Positions 24,064-33,288 are shown, counted from the first letter of the stretch. The stretch: DNA of 64,000 bases from Salinicoccus sesuvii (GCF_042648145.1 NZ_JBHRWV010000007.1:310001-374000); one strand, 5' to 3'. Numbers and translations: made by a program. Notes: generated by a model not told the origin, from the sequence alone.

Positions 24064-26049
24064 TTATTTATCGAGGACCGTACCCAATACACGCTCGACG
24101 GTGAATCCGTACTTCTCAATCACAACATCTCCTGGTGCACTGGCACCGTAAGTGTCGATTGCGTGGATTTTACCGTTCATGCCGATGAAGCGATGCCAGC
24201 CGAGACTTGCTGCCATTTCTATCGCTGTACGATTTTCAATATGGGTGTTCAATACGCTTTCGATATACTCTGCATCTTGTTTTAAGAACTGCTGCATGTT
24301 AGGAATGGAAGCGACTTTGACATTCACATTTTGCGCCTCGAGTTGCTCCGCTGCTTTAACTGCCAACGGCACTTCACTACCGGATGCGAAAAGAATGGCA
24401 TCATCACCTTTGTCGTACACAAGATAGCCGCCCTTTTTGACACCTGTCTCTATGGTCTCGTAAGGAAGGTCGAGTGCTTCGACATTTTGACGTGTGAGCA
24501 CGAGTGCTGTCGGTGCATCTTCTGCTTCCATAGCCACTTTCCATGCTGCACGAGTTTCGTTACCTTCTGCTGGACGAATTGTATTCAGATTCGGAATGGC
24601 TCTCAATCCCGCTAGCTGTTCGATTGGCTCGTGTGTTGGACCATCTTCACCTACTGCGATAGAATCATGTGTCAACACATAGGTCACTGGCAGTTTCATC
24701 AGGGCACTAAGACGAATTGCCGGCTTCATATAGTCACTGAATACAAAGAATGTACCGCCATATGGATAGATACCGCCGTGTGCCGCCATACCATTGAGCG
24801 CTGCCGCCATACCAAATTCTCTCACACCGAACCATACATTGCGTCCACCGTAGTTATTGTGGTCGAAGTCCTCTTGGTCTACTACATTTGTCTTGTTACT
24901 GCTTGCAAGATCGGCCGCACCGCCAAACAATGTCGGCACACTCCTAGAGAGAGCCTGAATCATTTCACTTGAAGTGGCACGTGTCGCTTTTGAGTCACCT
25001 GCTTCATAGAAAGGCATGTCCTTATCATAATCTTCCTGCAGACGGTGATTGATCGCATCATCTAGTTCTTTATAGAGCTCACCATGCTCCTCCTGGTATG
25101 CTTCCATCATCTTATTCCAAGCTTCTTCCTTCTCATTGCTTCTCTGTTTCATCGTTTCGCTGAAACGATCGTAGACGGAAGCATCAACCTTGAAAGTTTC
25201 TTCAGGATCAAAACCATAGTATTCGAACGCTGCTTTGCGTTCATCTGCACCAAGTGGCGCGCCGTGGGAAGCACTTTTACCTTGTTTGTTAGGCGCACCA
25301 TACCCGATGATTGTTTTCACTTCGATCATCGTCGGCTGATTGGCTGATTTTGCTTCTGTGATGGCTTGATCGATTTGTTCCACATCGTTACCATCATCTA
25401 CTTTAATATAATTCCAGTTATATCCTTCAAAACGCTTTTTAATATCTTCAGAGAAACTCTTATCAAGATCCCCATCAAGAGAAATGTCATTGGAGTCGTA
25501 AAGCACAATCAATTTGTCGAGAGCGAGGTGCCCAGCTAATGAAGCCGCTTCATGAGAGATACCTTCCATCAGATCACCGTCACTTGCTACAACATAAGTG
25601 TAGTGGTCTACAACATCATAGTTTTCACGATTGAATCTGGCAGCCAGGTGTTTCTCGGCCATTGCCATACCCACGCTCATTGCGAATCCCTGTCCAAGTG
25701 GTCCGGTCGTGATTTCTACACCTTCTGTGTGTTTAAACTCAGGGTGTCCTGGTGTTTTAGACTCATACTGCCTGAAATTCTTGATTTCATCCATTTCAAG
25801 CGCACCGCTCAGATGCAGCAGACTGTATATGAGCATTGAGCCATGTCCAGCACTAAGTACGAAACGGTCCCTGTTGAACCATGCCATTGAGTTAGGATTG
25901 AAATTCAGGTGACGACTCCATAGGGTATAGGCCATCGGTGCTGCACCCATCGGTAGACCCGGGTGTCCGGAATTCGCCTTTTCGATCGCATCGATTGAAA
26001 GTGTTCTGATTGTATTGACTGCTAGCTGATCCGTTTTATCGAATGTCAT
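24064..26049 (-). CDS. tkt: Transketolase
   Basis: Thiamine-diphosphate enzyme moving two-carbon units in the pentose phosphate pathway. About 661 residues. Motifs: SGHPGLPMGAAPMAYTLW near residue 25, GPLGQG near 113, the thiamine-diphosphate motif beginning ASDGDLMEG near 150, and the C-terminal VLTHDSIAVGEDGPTHEPIEQLA near 460. The start MTFDKTDQ follows AAAGGAG; the upstream in-frame codon covers that site. It lies 17 bases after the ynzC stop in a transcript that starts at the SOS-controlled sosA promoter, though a terminator after sosA should uncouple it. Confidence 0.97.
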   Translation of the reverse strand: MTFDKTDQLAVNTIRTLSIDAIEKANSGHPGLPMGAAPMAYTLWSRHLNFNPNSMAWFNRDRFVLSAGHGSMLIYSLLHLSGALEMDEIKNFRQYESKTPGHPEFKHTEGVEITTGPLGQGFAMSVGMAMAEKHLAARFNRENYDVVDHYTYVVASDGDLMEGISHEAASLAGHLALDKLIVLYDSNDISLDGDLDKSFSEDIKKRFEGYNWNYIKVDDGNDVEQIDQAITEAKSANQPTMIEVKTIIGYGAPNKQGKSASHGAPLGADERKAAFEYYGFDPEETFKVDASVYDRFSETMKQRSNEKEEAWNKMMEAYQEEHGELYKELDDAINHRLQEDYDKDMPFYEAGDSKATRATSSEMIQALSRSVPTLFGGAADLASSNKTNVVDQEDFDHNNYGGRNVWFGVREFGMAAALNGMAAHGGIYPYGGTFFVFSDYMKPAIRLSALMKLPVTYVLTHDSIAVGEDGPTHEPIEQLAGLRAIPNLNTIRPAEGNETRAAWKVAMEAEDAPTALVLTRQNVEALDLPYETIETGVKKGGYLVYDKGDDAILFASGSEVPLAVKAAEQLEAQNVNVKVASIPNMQQFLKQDAEYIESVLNTHIENRTAIEMAASLGWHRFIGMNGKIHAIDTYGASAPGDVVIEKYGFTVERVLGTVLDK

Positions 26050-26066
26050 TTCATATGCTCCTTTAG

Positions 26067-26297
26067 TCACTGTTTTTTATCTTCTTGAATTCGCTTGAGT
26101 TTTTCAGGTGTTACATCGTTTCCTTCAGGATCGATCACTTTCGTGTTCTCGACCTGCGCCCTGAAAGATGACCTGAAGTTTTTCAAATATTCTCCCCTTA
26201 GGCCCTTCAATTCTTCCAGTTCGTTCTTTTCAATGCTACCTGTTTTCTTTTTGGCAGCTAAAGTGTTGATACGCTGTAATTTTTCTTTTTCCAACAT
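26067..26297 (-). CDS. ynzC: DUF896 family protein (YnzC-like)
   Basis: 76-residue soluble helical-hairpin protein. The pattern KLQRINTLAAKKKTGSIEKNELEEL-RGEYLKNFRSSFRAQVENTKVIDPEGNDVTPEKL is characteristic of DUF896. Start ATG behind GGAGG. In Bacillus and Staphylococcus it also neighbours lexA and the SOS division inhibitor. Function unknown. Confidence 0.93.
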   Translation of the reverse strand: MLEKEKLQRINTLAAKKKTGSIEKNELEELKGLRGEYLKNFRSSFRAQVENTKVIDPEGNDVTPEKLKRIQEDKKQ

Positions 26298-26334
26298 GCT
26301 GAAACCTCCTGTCCACTCCCTTATAATTTACCAT

Positions 26335-26364
26335 AAAAAAAAGTATGAGACCATTCTCATACTT
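26335..26364 (-). terminator. Intrinsic terminator after sosA
   Basis: Arms AAGTATGAGA and TCTCATACTT, four-base loop, followed on the minus strand by eight T. It should confine SOS-induced transcription mostly to sosA. Confidence 0.88.
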
Positions 26365-26370
26365 GGCGGT

Positions 26371-26619
26371 TTATTCTATTAGTCCGATCAATTCCATCAT
26401 CTGGTCGATTGGGGTCCGTTCCTTATAGTGTTCTTCCAGAACATCCGTTTCCTCTTCAGCCACCATAGGCGATTCTTCAGTGATTACTTCAAACTCATCT
26501 ATATACACTACATTGGAATGTGTGTTCTCTATTTTATGGGAGTCGAACATGAATATAAGACCGGCAACTAGCGCAAATGCAAAAATCGCACTCAATAGCT
26601 TTAATTCCTTCATTGTCAT
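26371..26619 (-). CDS. sosA: SOS-induced cell-division inhibitor, SosA/YneA-like
   Basis: 82 residues: an N-terminal membrane helix (about 5-25) then a short acidic outer segment. It is divergent from lexA with three LexA boxes between them, exactly the place of yneA in Bacillus and sosA in Staphylococcus. There is no LysM domain, so it matches SosA rather than YneA. SosA is known to delay division late in the cycle during DNA damage through its extracellular part. The ATG follows GGAGGG. Sequence likeness is modest; position, topology and promoter control carry the call. Confidence 0.8.
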   Translation of the reverse strand: MTMKELKLLSAIFAFALVAGLIFMFDSHKIENTHSNVVYIDEFEVITEESPMVAEEETDVLEEHYKERTPIDQMMELIGLIE

Positions 26620-26631
26620 AAAATTCCCTCC

Positions 26632-26703
26632 AGAACATATGTTTGTATAAACATAATAACAGAACGCGTGTTCCGGGTCAATAGAATTACGAACAAACGT
26701 TTG
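26632..26703. promoter_or_regulatory. Three LexA boxes between sosA and lexA, 29 bp apart
   Basis: Boxes at 26632-26645 (AGAACATATGTTTG), 26661-26674 (AGAACGCGTGTTCC) and 26690-26703 (CGAACAAACGTTTG) match the Bacillota SOS consensus CGAACNNNNGTTCG. Start-to-start spacing is exactly 29 in both intervals. The middle box fills the spacer of the sosA promoter, the third touches the lexA -35 and the first lies just downstream of the sosA start. Confidence 0.9.
26653..26681 (-). promoter_or_regulatory. sosA promoter
   Basis: Minus-strand TTGACC (26676-26681) and TATTAT (26653-26658) with a 17-base spacer that contains most of the central LexA box, giving tight repression. Confidence 0.7.
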
Positions 26704-26729
26704 TAACCTGGGGATGGATATGTTAAAAT
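26701..26729 (+). promoter_or_regulatory. lexA promoter
   Basis: TTGTAA (26701-26706) and TAAAAT (26724-26729), 17-base spacer. The -35 overlaps the third LexA box, fitting autorepression. Confidence 0.6.
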
Positions 26730-26758
26730 CGTATATATAATGAGTCGGAGGTATATAT

Positions 26759-27373
26759 ATGAAGGCGCTAACAGATAGACAAAAGCAAATATATCAATTT
26801 ATAAAAACTACCGTTCAAGAAAAAGGCTATCCGCCAAGTGTGAGAGAGATTGGAAACGCAGTGGGTCTTCAGTCAAGTTCAACAGTTCACGGACATCTCG
26901 CGAAACTACAAGAAAAGGGCTACATCAAGAGAGATCCAACTAAGCCAAGAGCAATTGAAATTATTACAGAAGAAAACGACCAGTACAGCGCAGTCATTCA
27001 AGTCCCTGTACTCGGCAAAGTCACAGCAGGACTTCCAATCACAGCTGTGGAGAATATTGATGAATACTTTCCTTTACCGGAACACTTCACAGCCAACCAC
27101 AATAGCGAAATCTTCCTGCTTAATGTATCCGGCGACAGTATGATTGAAGCCGGCATCCATGATGGTGATCGCGTTATTGTGCGCAAACAAAATATCGCCC
27201 ATAACGGCGATATCATTGTCGCCATGACTGAAGAAGATGAAGCTACAGTCAAACGTTTCTATAAAGAAAATGGATATTATAGGCTTCAACCTGAGAATGC
27301 ATCCATGGAACCGATCATTGTCGAGAGTGTCACGGTACTCGGTAAAGTCGTTGGACTGTTCCGCTCATTCTAG
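26759..27373 (+). CDS. lexA: SOS repressor LexA
   Basis: Represses DNA-damage genes and cleaves itself when RecA filaments form. 204 residues. The N-terminal winged helix carries YPPSVREIGNAVGLQSSSTV with the recognition helix. The autocleavage bond is Ala90-Gly91 in GKVTAGLP, the catalytic Ser is Ser127 in SGDSM and the Lys is Lys165 in ATVKRF, so the self-cleaving machinery is complete. ATG behind GGAGG. Control by the adjacent three boxes. Confidence 0.98.
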   Translation: MKALTDRQKQIYQFIKTTVQEKGYPPSVREIGNAVGLQSSSTVHGHLAKLQEKGYIKRDPTKPRAIEIITEENDQYSAVIQVPVLGKVTAGLPITAVENIDEYFPLPEHFTANHNSEIFLLNVSGDSMIEAGIHDGDRVIVRKQNIAHNGDIIVAMTEEDEATVKRFYKENGYYRLQPENASMEPIIVESVTVLGKVVGLFRSF

Positions 27374-27392
27374 CAATAAAAATGGACATATT

Positions 27393-27418
27393 AAAAGGGC
27401 GCTTGTGCGCCCTTTTTA
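27393..27418 (+). terminator. lexA terminator
   Basis: Stem AAAAGGGCGC/GCGCCCTTTT with loop TTGT, followed by T-rich sequence. Confidence 0.88.
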
Positions 27419-27695
27419 TTATGTCCTTCCAATGCCATCCTGTAATTGTTTTTTACTGCTGATTTCTATCTACCAAGTATTATTTTGACTTGTTCTAAAA
27501 TATCTGTGGAATCTTTTGTATTGTTTTCTTGCGTTTTAGTGTTCAATTGCATCCCCTCGTTCTCTCGATCTATCAGGATGGGTAGTAGGAAGGTAATAAC
27601 CATTTCCATTACACCTGCAGTGTCTACTGATAGATTCCCCTTGGGCGCATTTCGAAACGCATTTAATGGAGTACTTTTACCCCATTGGTGTCACA
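27419..27695. other. Intergenic stretch after lexA, 277 bases
   Basis: No gene with a credible ribosome binding site on either strand. It carries only the downstream flank of the CAP-protein gene, for which I see no clear terminator. Confidence 0.4.
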
Positions 27696-28685
27696 TCACC
27701 TATATACATAGTTTTCAGTATAGTAAGGAATATCGTCATCATTATAAGCTGTGCCAACACCAAGATGTGTAAATTCAGGTTTTAGCGTATTGACACGATG
27801 GTCTAAGGAGTTCATTAGACTATGGTGAGAAAAGATCGTAGACGTGTGCCCCATCGCGATATTCTCCCCGGCCATTCTATAAGATACATCCGCTGCTTCT
27901 ATACGATCTTTCAGTGTCTCTCCATCAGGGGAGTCATGATTAAAATAATCCCGCTCAGCCATATCTTCACTATGCCCAAGTGCTGCATCCGCAGCCTGCT
28001 GGTCTACTTCCAGAGGGTTAAATCCATATTCGTATCTCGTTGCATTAATCAGCAAGTGGTTCATTCTGGAATTATCTTCAGTAGGAGGATGGTTATAAAG
28101 TGTTTCGGTTTCACGTATTTCATCTTTTGAAAGCATCAGAACCCCATTCACCTTCTCTGAGTCGTGTAAATCATAGAAAAAGTAAACGTAACGGTCCTTA
28201 AGGTCATAGACTTCGTATTCCTCATTTGTGACCCTGAGGCGTTTCCAGCCTTTTTTTATCGACTCCACCGGCTCTCCGTAAATCTCTCTGACACTTTCAC
28301 GATCCATGCCTTCCATATTGATTGTATCAATCGAAACATCATCGCTGTTCGTATAGGCACCTGTGACCTTACCGTCATTGATAAGCACCATTCGGAACAT
28401 ACCGTAATCGTTCTCAACCACAAATTGCCCTGCATATTCGCTCTCCAGCACTTCCTGATCTTCCACTTCGTATTGGGTGCCGAGATTAATTGCCACTTCT
28501 TGTGTTTGTTCACTATTAACTTCTTGTATTTCGCTCATATCATACGTCGGGTAGATGTTTTCCTCAAGCCAGCCACTGAGATAGCTGCGGTTGAACCCAT
28601 CCTCAAAATCATAGGACTGTACTACCGGCGCAAGAAACGTAGAAGCGATATATATGAAAATAATAAAGAAAAGTTTGCCGAGCAT
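27696..28685 (-). CDS. CAP-domain (SCP/YkwD-like) secreted or membrane-anchored protein
   Basis: 329 residues with an N-terminal hydrophobic signal/anchor (about 2-22). A CAP-associated N-terminal domain follows (about 60-190, with GKVTGAYTNSDDVS and a GEPVESIKKGW element). The C-terminal CAP domain carries the first His in LGHSEDMAERDYFNH, MAGENIAMG, and the second His in the SLDHRVN/EFTHLGVG region. Bacillota proteins with this layout are usually extracellular and of unknown enzymatic role. Start MLGKLFF behind GGAGGTG; the upstream codon covers that site. It is followed by the pan operon in the opposite order of transcription, with no functional link apparent. Confidence 0.85.
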   Translation of the reverse strand: MLGKLFFIIFIYIASTFLAPVVQSYDFEDGFNRSYLSGWLEENIYPTYDMSEIQEVNSEQTQEVAINLGTQYEVEDQEVLESEYAGQFVVENDYGMFRMVLINDGKVTGAYTNSDDVSIDTINMEGMDRESVREIYGEPVESIKKGWKRLRVTNEEYEVYDLKDRYVYFFYDLHDSEKVNGVLMLSKDEIRETETLYNHPPTEDNSRMNHLLINATRYEYGFNPLEVDQQAADAALGHSEDMAERDYFNHDSPDGETLKDRIEAADVSYRMAGENIAMGHTSTIFSHHSLMNSLDHRVNTLKPEFTHLGVGTAYNDDDIPYYTENYVYR

Positions 28686-28733
28686 GAATGCACCTCCATT
28701 AGAAAAGTTCAAAAAAAGCAATTAAACAGATGT

Positions 28734-29135
28734 CTAATTACTTCCATGATGTGTATATTCGGTTTGTCTTTTTTCAAAGTACTGGGGATCTACAATATTG
28801 TTCTGCGCGTCCACAATTACTACATTTGGTTCAAAGCCGGCAAGCTCTGCTTCCTCGACCTGCACATAGCTGATAATGATAATGACATCTCCAACCTGCA
28901 CTTTTCTAGCGGCGGCACCATTCAAACATATTTCGTTCGAACCTCTCTCACCTTCGATGACGTAGGTTTCAAGCCGTTCCCCGTTGTTGTTATTGACGAT
29001 TTGAACCTTCTCATTTGGCAGAATGTTCGCTGCTTCAAGAAGTACCGGATCAATCGTAATGCTGCCAACGTAATTCAAGTTGGCTTCAGTCACGACTGCA
29101 CGGTGTATTTTACCGTTCATCATTGTTCTGATCAT
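28734..29135 (-). CDS. panD: Aspartate 1-decarboxylase
   Basis: Makes beta-alanine for pantothenate. 133 residues. The self-cleavage site Gly24-Ser25 in NYVGSITID generates the pyruvoyl group from Ser25; the RTMM...KIHRA N-terminus and the ICLNGAAARKVQVGD loop are typical. The start overlaps the 3' end of panC by 26 bases, so the two are translationally coupled. Last gene of panB-panC-panD. Confidence 0.97.
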   Translation of the reverse strand: MIRTMMNGKIHRAVVTEANLNYVGSITIDPVLLEAANILPNEKVQIVNNNNGERLETYVIEGERGSNEICLNGAAARKVQVGDVIIIISYVQVEEAELAGFEPNVVIVDAQNNIVDPQYFEKRQTEYTHHGSN

Positions 29136-29973
29136 TTTTCATCACCATCACATTATCTATTAACCGTGTTCTTTCAAACTTAACAGCAATGAATATTATA
29201 GCATCTCCCGCTATGATTTGAACAGGATTAAGATCGGGGTGCGTAAAAATCTGCAAGTCGTCAATCGTCCCTGAAGTATGATCCATGATATGCGCTTCAA
29301 TGTGGGATTTAACAGCTTTAGCATCAGTTGTACCTTCCTGAATCAGATCTCTCCCCAAAAGCAGTGCCTGATTAATCGCGGCAGCCTCTTTGCGCTCTGC
29401 CTCGGATAAGTTGACGTTCCGGCTACTCTTTGCCAGACCATCAGATTCACGCTCAGTCGGTACACCAATGATTTTTATGTCATGATTGAAGTCCTCGGTC
29501 ATCCGTTTAATAATCATCAGTTGCTGGCGATCCTTCTCTCCAAATACAGCGTAATCAGGACGAATAATATTAAACAGCTTATTAACCACCGTCACCACAC
29601 CTTCAAAATGGCCGGGCCTTCTGACACCATCAAGAATAGAGGCCATGGTCTCAAGACTTAGAAGAAGTTCCGGCCTTTTCGGATACATCTCCGTTTCTGA
29701 TGGATGGAAGACGACATCCACGTTATGTCTACGACAGATTTCAAGGTCGCGTTCGATATCTCTAGGATAGTTGTCTAAATCTTCGTCCGGGCCGAACTGC
29801 AGCGGATTGACAAATATGCTCACGACTACAATGTCACCCTTATGCCGAGCAGCCTCGACCAGTGCCATATGACCCTCGTGCAAATATCCCATAGTCGGTA
29901 CCAAGGCGATAGTTTGTCCTTCTGCTGCACCGAGTATACTGCGTACTTCTTTTATCGTACTTGCTGTTTTCAT
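29110..29973 (-). CDS. panC: Pantothenate synthetase
   Basis: ATP-dependent joining of pantoate and beta-alanine. 287 residues. Nucleotidyl-transferase motif PTMGYLHEGHMALV near residue 26, FVNPLQFGPDEDLDNYPR near 60, GEKDRQQLMIIKRM near 148, and the ATP-phosphate loop DGLAKSSRNVNLS near 180. It starts on the last base of the panB stop (TAATG overlap). Confidence 0.97.
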   Translation of the reverse strand: MKTASTIKEVRSILGAAEGQTIALVPTMGYLHEGHMALVEAARHKGDIVVVSIFVNPLQFGPDEDLDNYPRDIERDLEICRRHNVDVVFHPSETEMYPKRPELLLSLETMASILDGVRRPGHFEGVVTVVNKLFNIIRPDYAVFGEKDRQQLMIIKRMTEDFNHDIKIIGVPTERESDGLAKSSRNVNLSEAERKEAAAINQALLLGRDLIQEGTTDAKAVKSHIEAHIMDHTSGTIDDLQIFTHPDLNPVQIIAGDAIIFIAVKFERTRLIDNVMVMKNDQNNDER

Positions 29974-30779
29974 TATTCTTCAAAAACCTTTCTCTTATAT
30001 GTTGTCGACGCATCCGGGAACGTTCCTGCTTTGACCGCTTCAGCGTAAGATTTTAATCCCTCTACGCCGGTTGTGTTGAAATCTGCAAAAGGTCTGACAA
30101 ATTTCGGCAGGCGCTCACTGCCGTACTGCAGTACATCGTGATAGACAAGCACCTGACCATCTACATCGACGCCCGCACCGATCCCAATTGTCGGGATCTC
30201 AAGAACCGAAGTGACCTTACGCGCAAGGTCCGAAGGAATGGCTTCTAGCACAATCATCGAAGCCCCAGCGGCCTCGACTGCTTTGGCATCTTCTATCAAC
30301 TGCAATGCAGCGGCTTCATCTGACGCCTGCATCCTGAATCCTGTAACCCCAACCGACTGTGGTGTCAGTCCAAGATGACCGACTACAGGCACACCAGCAC
30401 CCACCGCACGACGGATAATGTCTATGCATTCAGAACCTTCCAATTTGATGGCATTGGCATCTGTCTTCTGATAGAGAGTGATGGCATTACCCACACCATC
30501 GTCTACATTGGCGTGGTACGTCCCAAAAGGCATATCCACGACAATGTACGTGTCAGGGGCGCCCCGGCGGACTGCCTTGGCATGATGAACCATATCATCC
30601 ATTGTCACTTGAACAGTACTGTTATATCCGAGCACCGTCATGCCAAGTGAGTCACCGACCAACAGCGTGTCCATACCTGCCGCTTCGCTCTGTTTTGCAC
30701 TTGGGTAGTCATATGCTGTGACCATGGTGATCTTCTCACCTTCTTTTTTCATCTTTTTCCAATCACTTGTCACTTTCAT
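29973..30779 (-). CDS. panB: 3-methyl-2-oxobutanoate hydroxymethyltransferase
   Basis: First committed step of pantoate synthesis, using methylene-tetrahydrofolate. 268 residues, from an ATG behind AAAGGAG (MKVTSDWKKMKKEGEKI). Motifs: MVTAYDYPSAKQSEAAGMD, LVGDSLGMTVLGY with the metal-binding Asp, VVDMPFGTYH, KLEGS, and GHLGLTPQSV. First gene of panBCD, divergent from panE. Confidence 0.97.
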   Translation of the reverse strand: MKVTSDWKKMKKEGEKITMVTAYDYPSAKQSEAAGMDTLLVGDSLGMTVLGYNSTVQVTMDDMVHHAKAVRRGAPDTYIVVDMPFGTYHANVDDGVGNAITLYQKTDANAIKLEGSECIDIIRRAVGAGVPVVGHLGLTPQSVGVTGFRMQASDEAAALQLIEDAKAVEAAGASMIVLEAIPSDLARKVTSVLEIPTIGIGAGVDVDGQVLVYHDVLQYGSERLPKFVRPFADFNTTGVEGLKSYAEAVKAGTFPDASTTYKRKVFEE

Positions 30780-30870
30780 GATGCTGCTCCTTTCCATTCG
30801 GAAGTTATATATTATAATTAGTCTATCATATTATCTACACACGCTACATACACCTCAAGGAGGCTTATCT

Positions 30871-31740
30871 ATGAAAATTGCAGTCATCGGCATCGGCGCT
30901 GTCGGTAGCGTCATTGCACGAGAACTTAAAAAGCTCAATCATAATACCACACTTTTCGGCAAGTCTATAAAAGAAGGGTTCACCATACTGGAAAATGATC
31001 AGAAAACCTACTACCCTTACCAGATTCTAGACCTTCATGAATATGAGGGATCATCATTCGACATCATTTTCGTCGCCACCAAGGCGACTGCCCTTGAAGC
31101 TTTGAGTCCACACATTTCTAAGATGTGCCATAAAAACACGGAAATCATCCTTTGCGAGAATGGAATGGGATTCGATCATTTCTTCCATAATCCCATACCT
31201 GCAGTCGTCTACATCAGCGGACAAAAGCATGATCACATGATTCATCATTTTCAAGACGCTCGCCTACTTGTGGAAGACAAATCTTATATTTACTTGGCTA
31301 CACTTATCGAAGATTTAGAGAGAAGTGTCGATGCAGAACTGATAATAGAAAGATCTAATGACTTCCTTCGCCATCGGTATGAAAAACTTTTGATTAATCT
31401 CGGAATCAATTCAGTTACCGCATTGGCCAAAAATACCGCAAAAATTTTCGACCTTGATACAATCATACATTTGACCCGATCGCTACTTGAGGAAGGATTG
31501 GCCATCATTAACCACGATGAGCAAATCATAGAGCCAGCATTCATCGACACGGCGCTATCCATCTATGCGAGTTATGATCGTGATATGGGAACAAGCATGT
31601 TTTATGATGCCACCTCAGGTACTAGAACTGAGTACGAATTTATCCAGAAGTATTTGCATGGGCAAAAGGGAAATCTCGAAACTCCTGTGTTGGATATTGT
31701 CGTCACTCTACTCGAGGCCTACCAGTACGAGAGGCAGTAA
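30871..31740 (+). CDS. panE: 2-dehydropantoate 2-reductase (ketopantoate reductase)
   Basis: NADPH-dependent reduction of ketopantoate to pantoate. 289 residues from an ATG behind AAGGAGG. N-terminal Rossmann motif AVIGIGAVGSVIA at residues 3-15; the catalytic-lysine region YEKLLINLGINSVTAL near 180; a C-terminal ApbA helical domain. Divergent from panBCD over 91 bases, so all four enzymes of the pathway are grouped. Sequence is a little divergent from classic PanE, but the context is strong. Confidence 0.9.
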   Translation: MKIAVIGIGAVGSVIARELKKLNHNTTLFGKSIKEGFTILENDQKTYYPYQILDLHEYEGSSFDIIFVATKATALEALSPHISKMCHKNTEIILCENGMGFDHFFHNPIPAVVYISGQKHDHMIHHFQDARLLVEDKSYIYLATLIEDLERSVDAELIIERSNDFLRHRYEKLLINLGINSVTALAKNTAKIFDLDTIIHLTRSLLEEGLAIINHDEQIIEPAFIDTALSIYASYDRDMGTSMFYDATSGTRTEYEFIQKYLHGQKGNLETPVLDIVVTLLEAYQYERQ

Positions 31741-31763
31741 CAGTTTCGATCTACCTATATGAT

Positions 31764-31801
31764 AAAAGCAGTGCTCGCCATTTGTAGCGAGCACTGCTTT
31801 T
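31764..31801. terminator. Bidirectional terminator
   Basis: Arms AAAAGCAGTGCTCGC and GCGAGCACTGCTTTT, seven-base loop; between panE and the convergent sulfatase gene. Confidence 0.9.
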
Positions 31802-31874
31802 GTTATTGATAAGGTTAAGGAATTTACACATCCATTGCACATTAGTTTCCATGATCTTCTGTCATTACTTTATA

Positions 31875-33254
31875 TCATTTCTTTTCACTGACCTCATAGT
31901 CCTCAGGATTCTTCGAACTCGGATTGTACGTTTCCTTCCTATTGATTTTCCACCCCGGTCTAACATCGAAATGACCACTCAGAATCGGATCATCTGTTTT
32001 TTTCTGATAAGCATCGAGGCGACGCCTCATATCCTCAAGCACTTCCAGATATTCAGGATCATCCGCAAGATTGTTTCTCTCACCTGTATCGTAGAGCAAA
32101 TCATAAAGCCCTTCCTTTGGTTTCACAACCTGATCCAGTCCATTTTCATGAAAGAAGACCTTGCTTGTGGAATTATCGATGTTTGTTCGGTTAACTTTCA
32201 AGTAGTCTTCGTCAAAAAATCTAATATATTTATATCGCTTCGTTCGTATACTCCTCGCCGGCTCATAGGAAGTATGGTAGTTGATTTCTGAAAACACTTC
32301 TTTTCGTATTTCGAGATCCTTTGTCTCGAACATATCAGCAAAAGAGACGCCCTGAAGGTAGGAAGGCTCATCTGCACCGATTAGTTCGCAGAGTGTTGGG
32401 AATATATCGACCTGGGAAACCATACCCTCCACCACCTCACCATTCATCTCACTGCCCGGTACGCGCATGATGAGTGAAACACCGATACCGGAATCGAACA
32501 ATGTACATTTGCCAAATGGGAAGGCAAGTCCATGATCGGTTGTAAAGATGATGATGGAGTTTTCATAGAGGCCTTCGGCTTTCAAAGTATCTATGACGAC
32601 TTCAAAAGAACGGTCGAACCATGAGGCAGAGCGCAAATACCCGGTATAGTCCTCTCTGATTGTTTGGGTTTCTGGGAGAGGCGCTGGCGGCATTACGTAT
32701 TTCGAATCAAACTGCTGACCCTCGAATCCTTCCTCCGGGAACTTCCTGTGTGTTGCGAAAAGTCCATAGGACAAAAAGAACGGCTTATCGTCATCCACAC
32801 TCTTCAACCAATCGCTGACACTATGTGCGTTTTCATAATCCCACTCTACCAGTTCCTGCTCTGTCATGTCCGTGTTATCAACTGAGATATTTTGATCATA
32901 ACCGATAATTTGTGCCGCTTCCGCATGATCAGTATATTTACCTGCTTCGTGCTGGATTCCGCATAGCACGGTATAATAATCCTCTGATTTCAAGAAATTC
33001 ACAAGGTGCTGATTGTAGTCATGCAGTTGGAATCCCCGCTGTGATAGCCCGTACATGCCATTGCTGTGCGGATACATGCCTGTCAACAACCCTGCACGGC
33101 TTGGTGAGCATGTCGGTCCGACGCAGTAAGCCTGCCTGAAGAGTGTCGACTCTTCAGCAAACGACTGCAGTGACGGGGTTGGTACGTCATAGCCATAAGG
33201 ACTCAACACCTTCCCGCTATCGTGCGTATGGATATAGATGATATTTTTCTTCAA
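31875..33254 (-). CDS. Type I sulfatase, N-sulfoglucosamine sulfohydrolase-like
   Basis: 459 residues, cytosolic by sequence (no signal peptide). The formylglycine motif is CSPSR at residues 49-53 within CVGPTCSPSRAGLLTG, the Cys-type that needs a maturase. PHSNGMYGLSQRG just after it strongly recalls sulfamidases, which cut N-sulfated glucosamine. Metal-binding TTDHGLAFPFGK lies in the second half. The TTG start follows AAAGGAG by seven bases; a longer frame upstream is rejected. It comes after the PTS gene with a 34-base gap, so the pair is likely one operon under the GntR regulator. A cytosolic place fits desulfation after PTS uptake. Exact substrate unproven. Confidence 0.85.
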   Translation of the reverse strand: MKKNIIYIHTHDSGKVLSPYGYDVPTPSLQSFAEESTLFRQAYCVGPTCSPSRAGLLTGMYPHSNGMYGLSQRGFQLHDYNQHLVNFLKSEDYYTVLCGIQHEAGKYTDHAEAAQIIGYDQNISVDNTDMTEQELVEWDYENAHSVSDWLKSVDDDKPFFLSYGLFATHRKFPEEGFEGQQFDSKYVMPPAPLPETQTIREDYTGYLRSASWFDRSFEVVIDTLKAEGLYENSIIIFTTDHGLAFPFGKCTLFDSGIGVSLIMRVPGSEMNGEVVEGMVSQVDIFPTLCELIGADEPSYLQGVSFADMFETKDLEIRKEVFSEINYHTSYEPARSIRTKRYKYIRFFDEDYLKVNRTNIDNSTSKVFFHENGLDQVVKPKEGLYDLLYDTGERNNLADDPEYLEVLEDMRRRLDAYQKKTDDPILSGHFDVRPGWKINRKETYNPSSKNPEDYEVSEKK

Positions 33255-33288
33255 TTTGGATCTCCTTTCAGCGATGCTTTGAAGCACC

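Noticed and set aside
28425..29183. 252-residue open frame antisense to the CAP gene and panD
   Set aside because: Crosses two well-supported genes and the gap between them; no start signal and no protein-like pattern.
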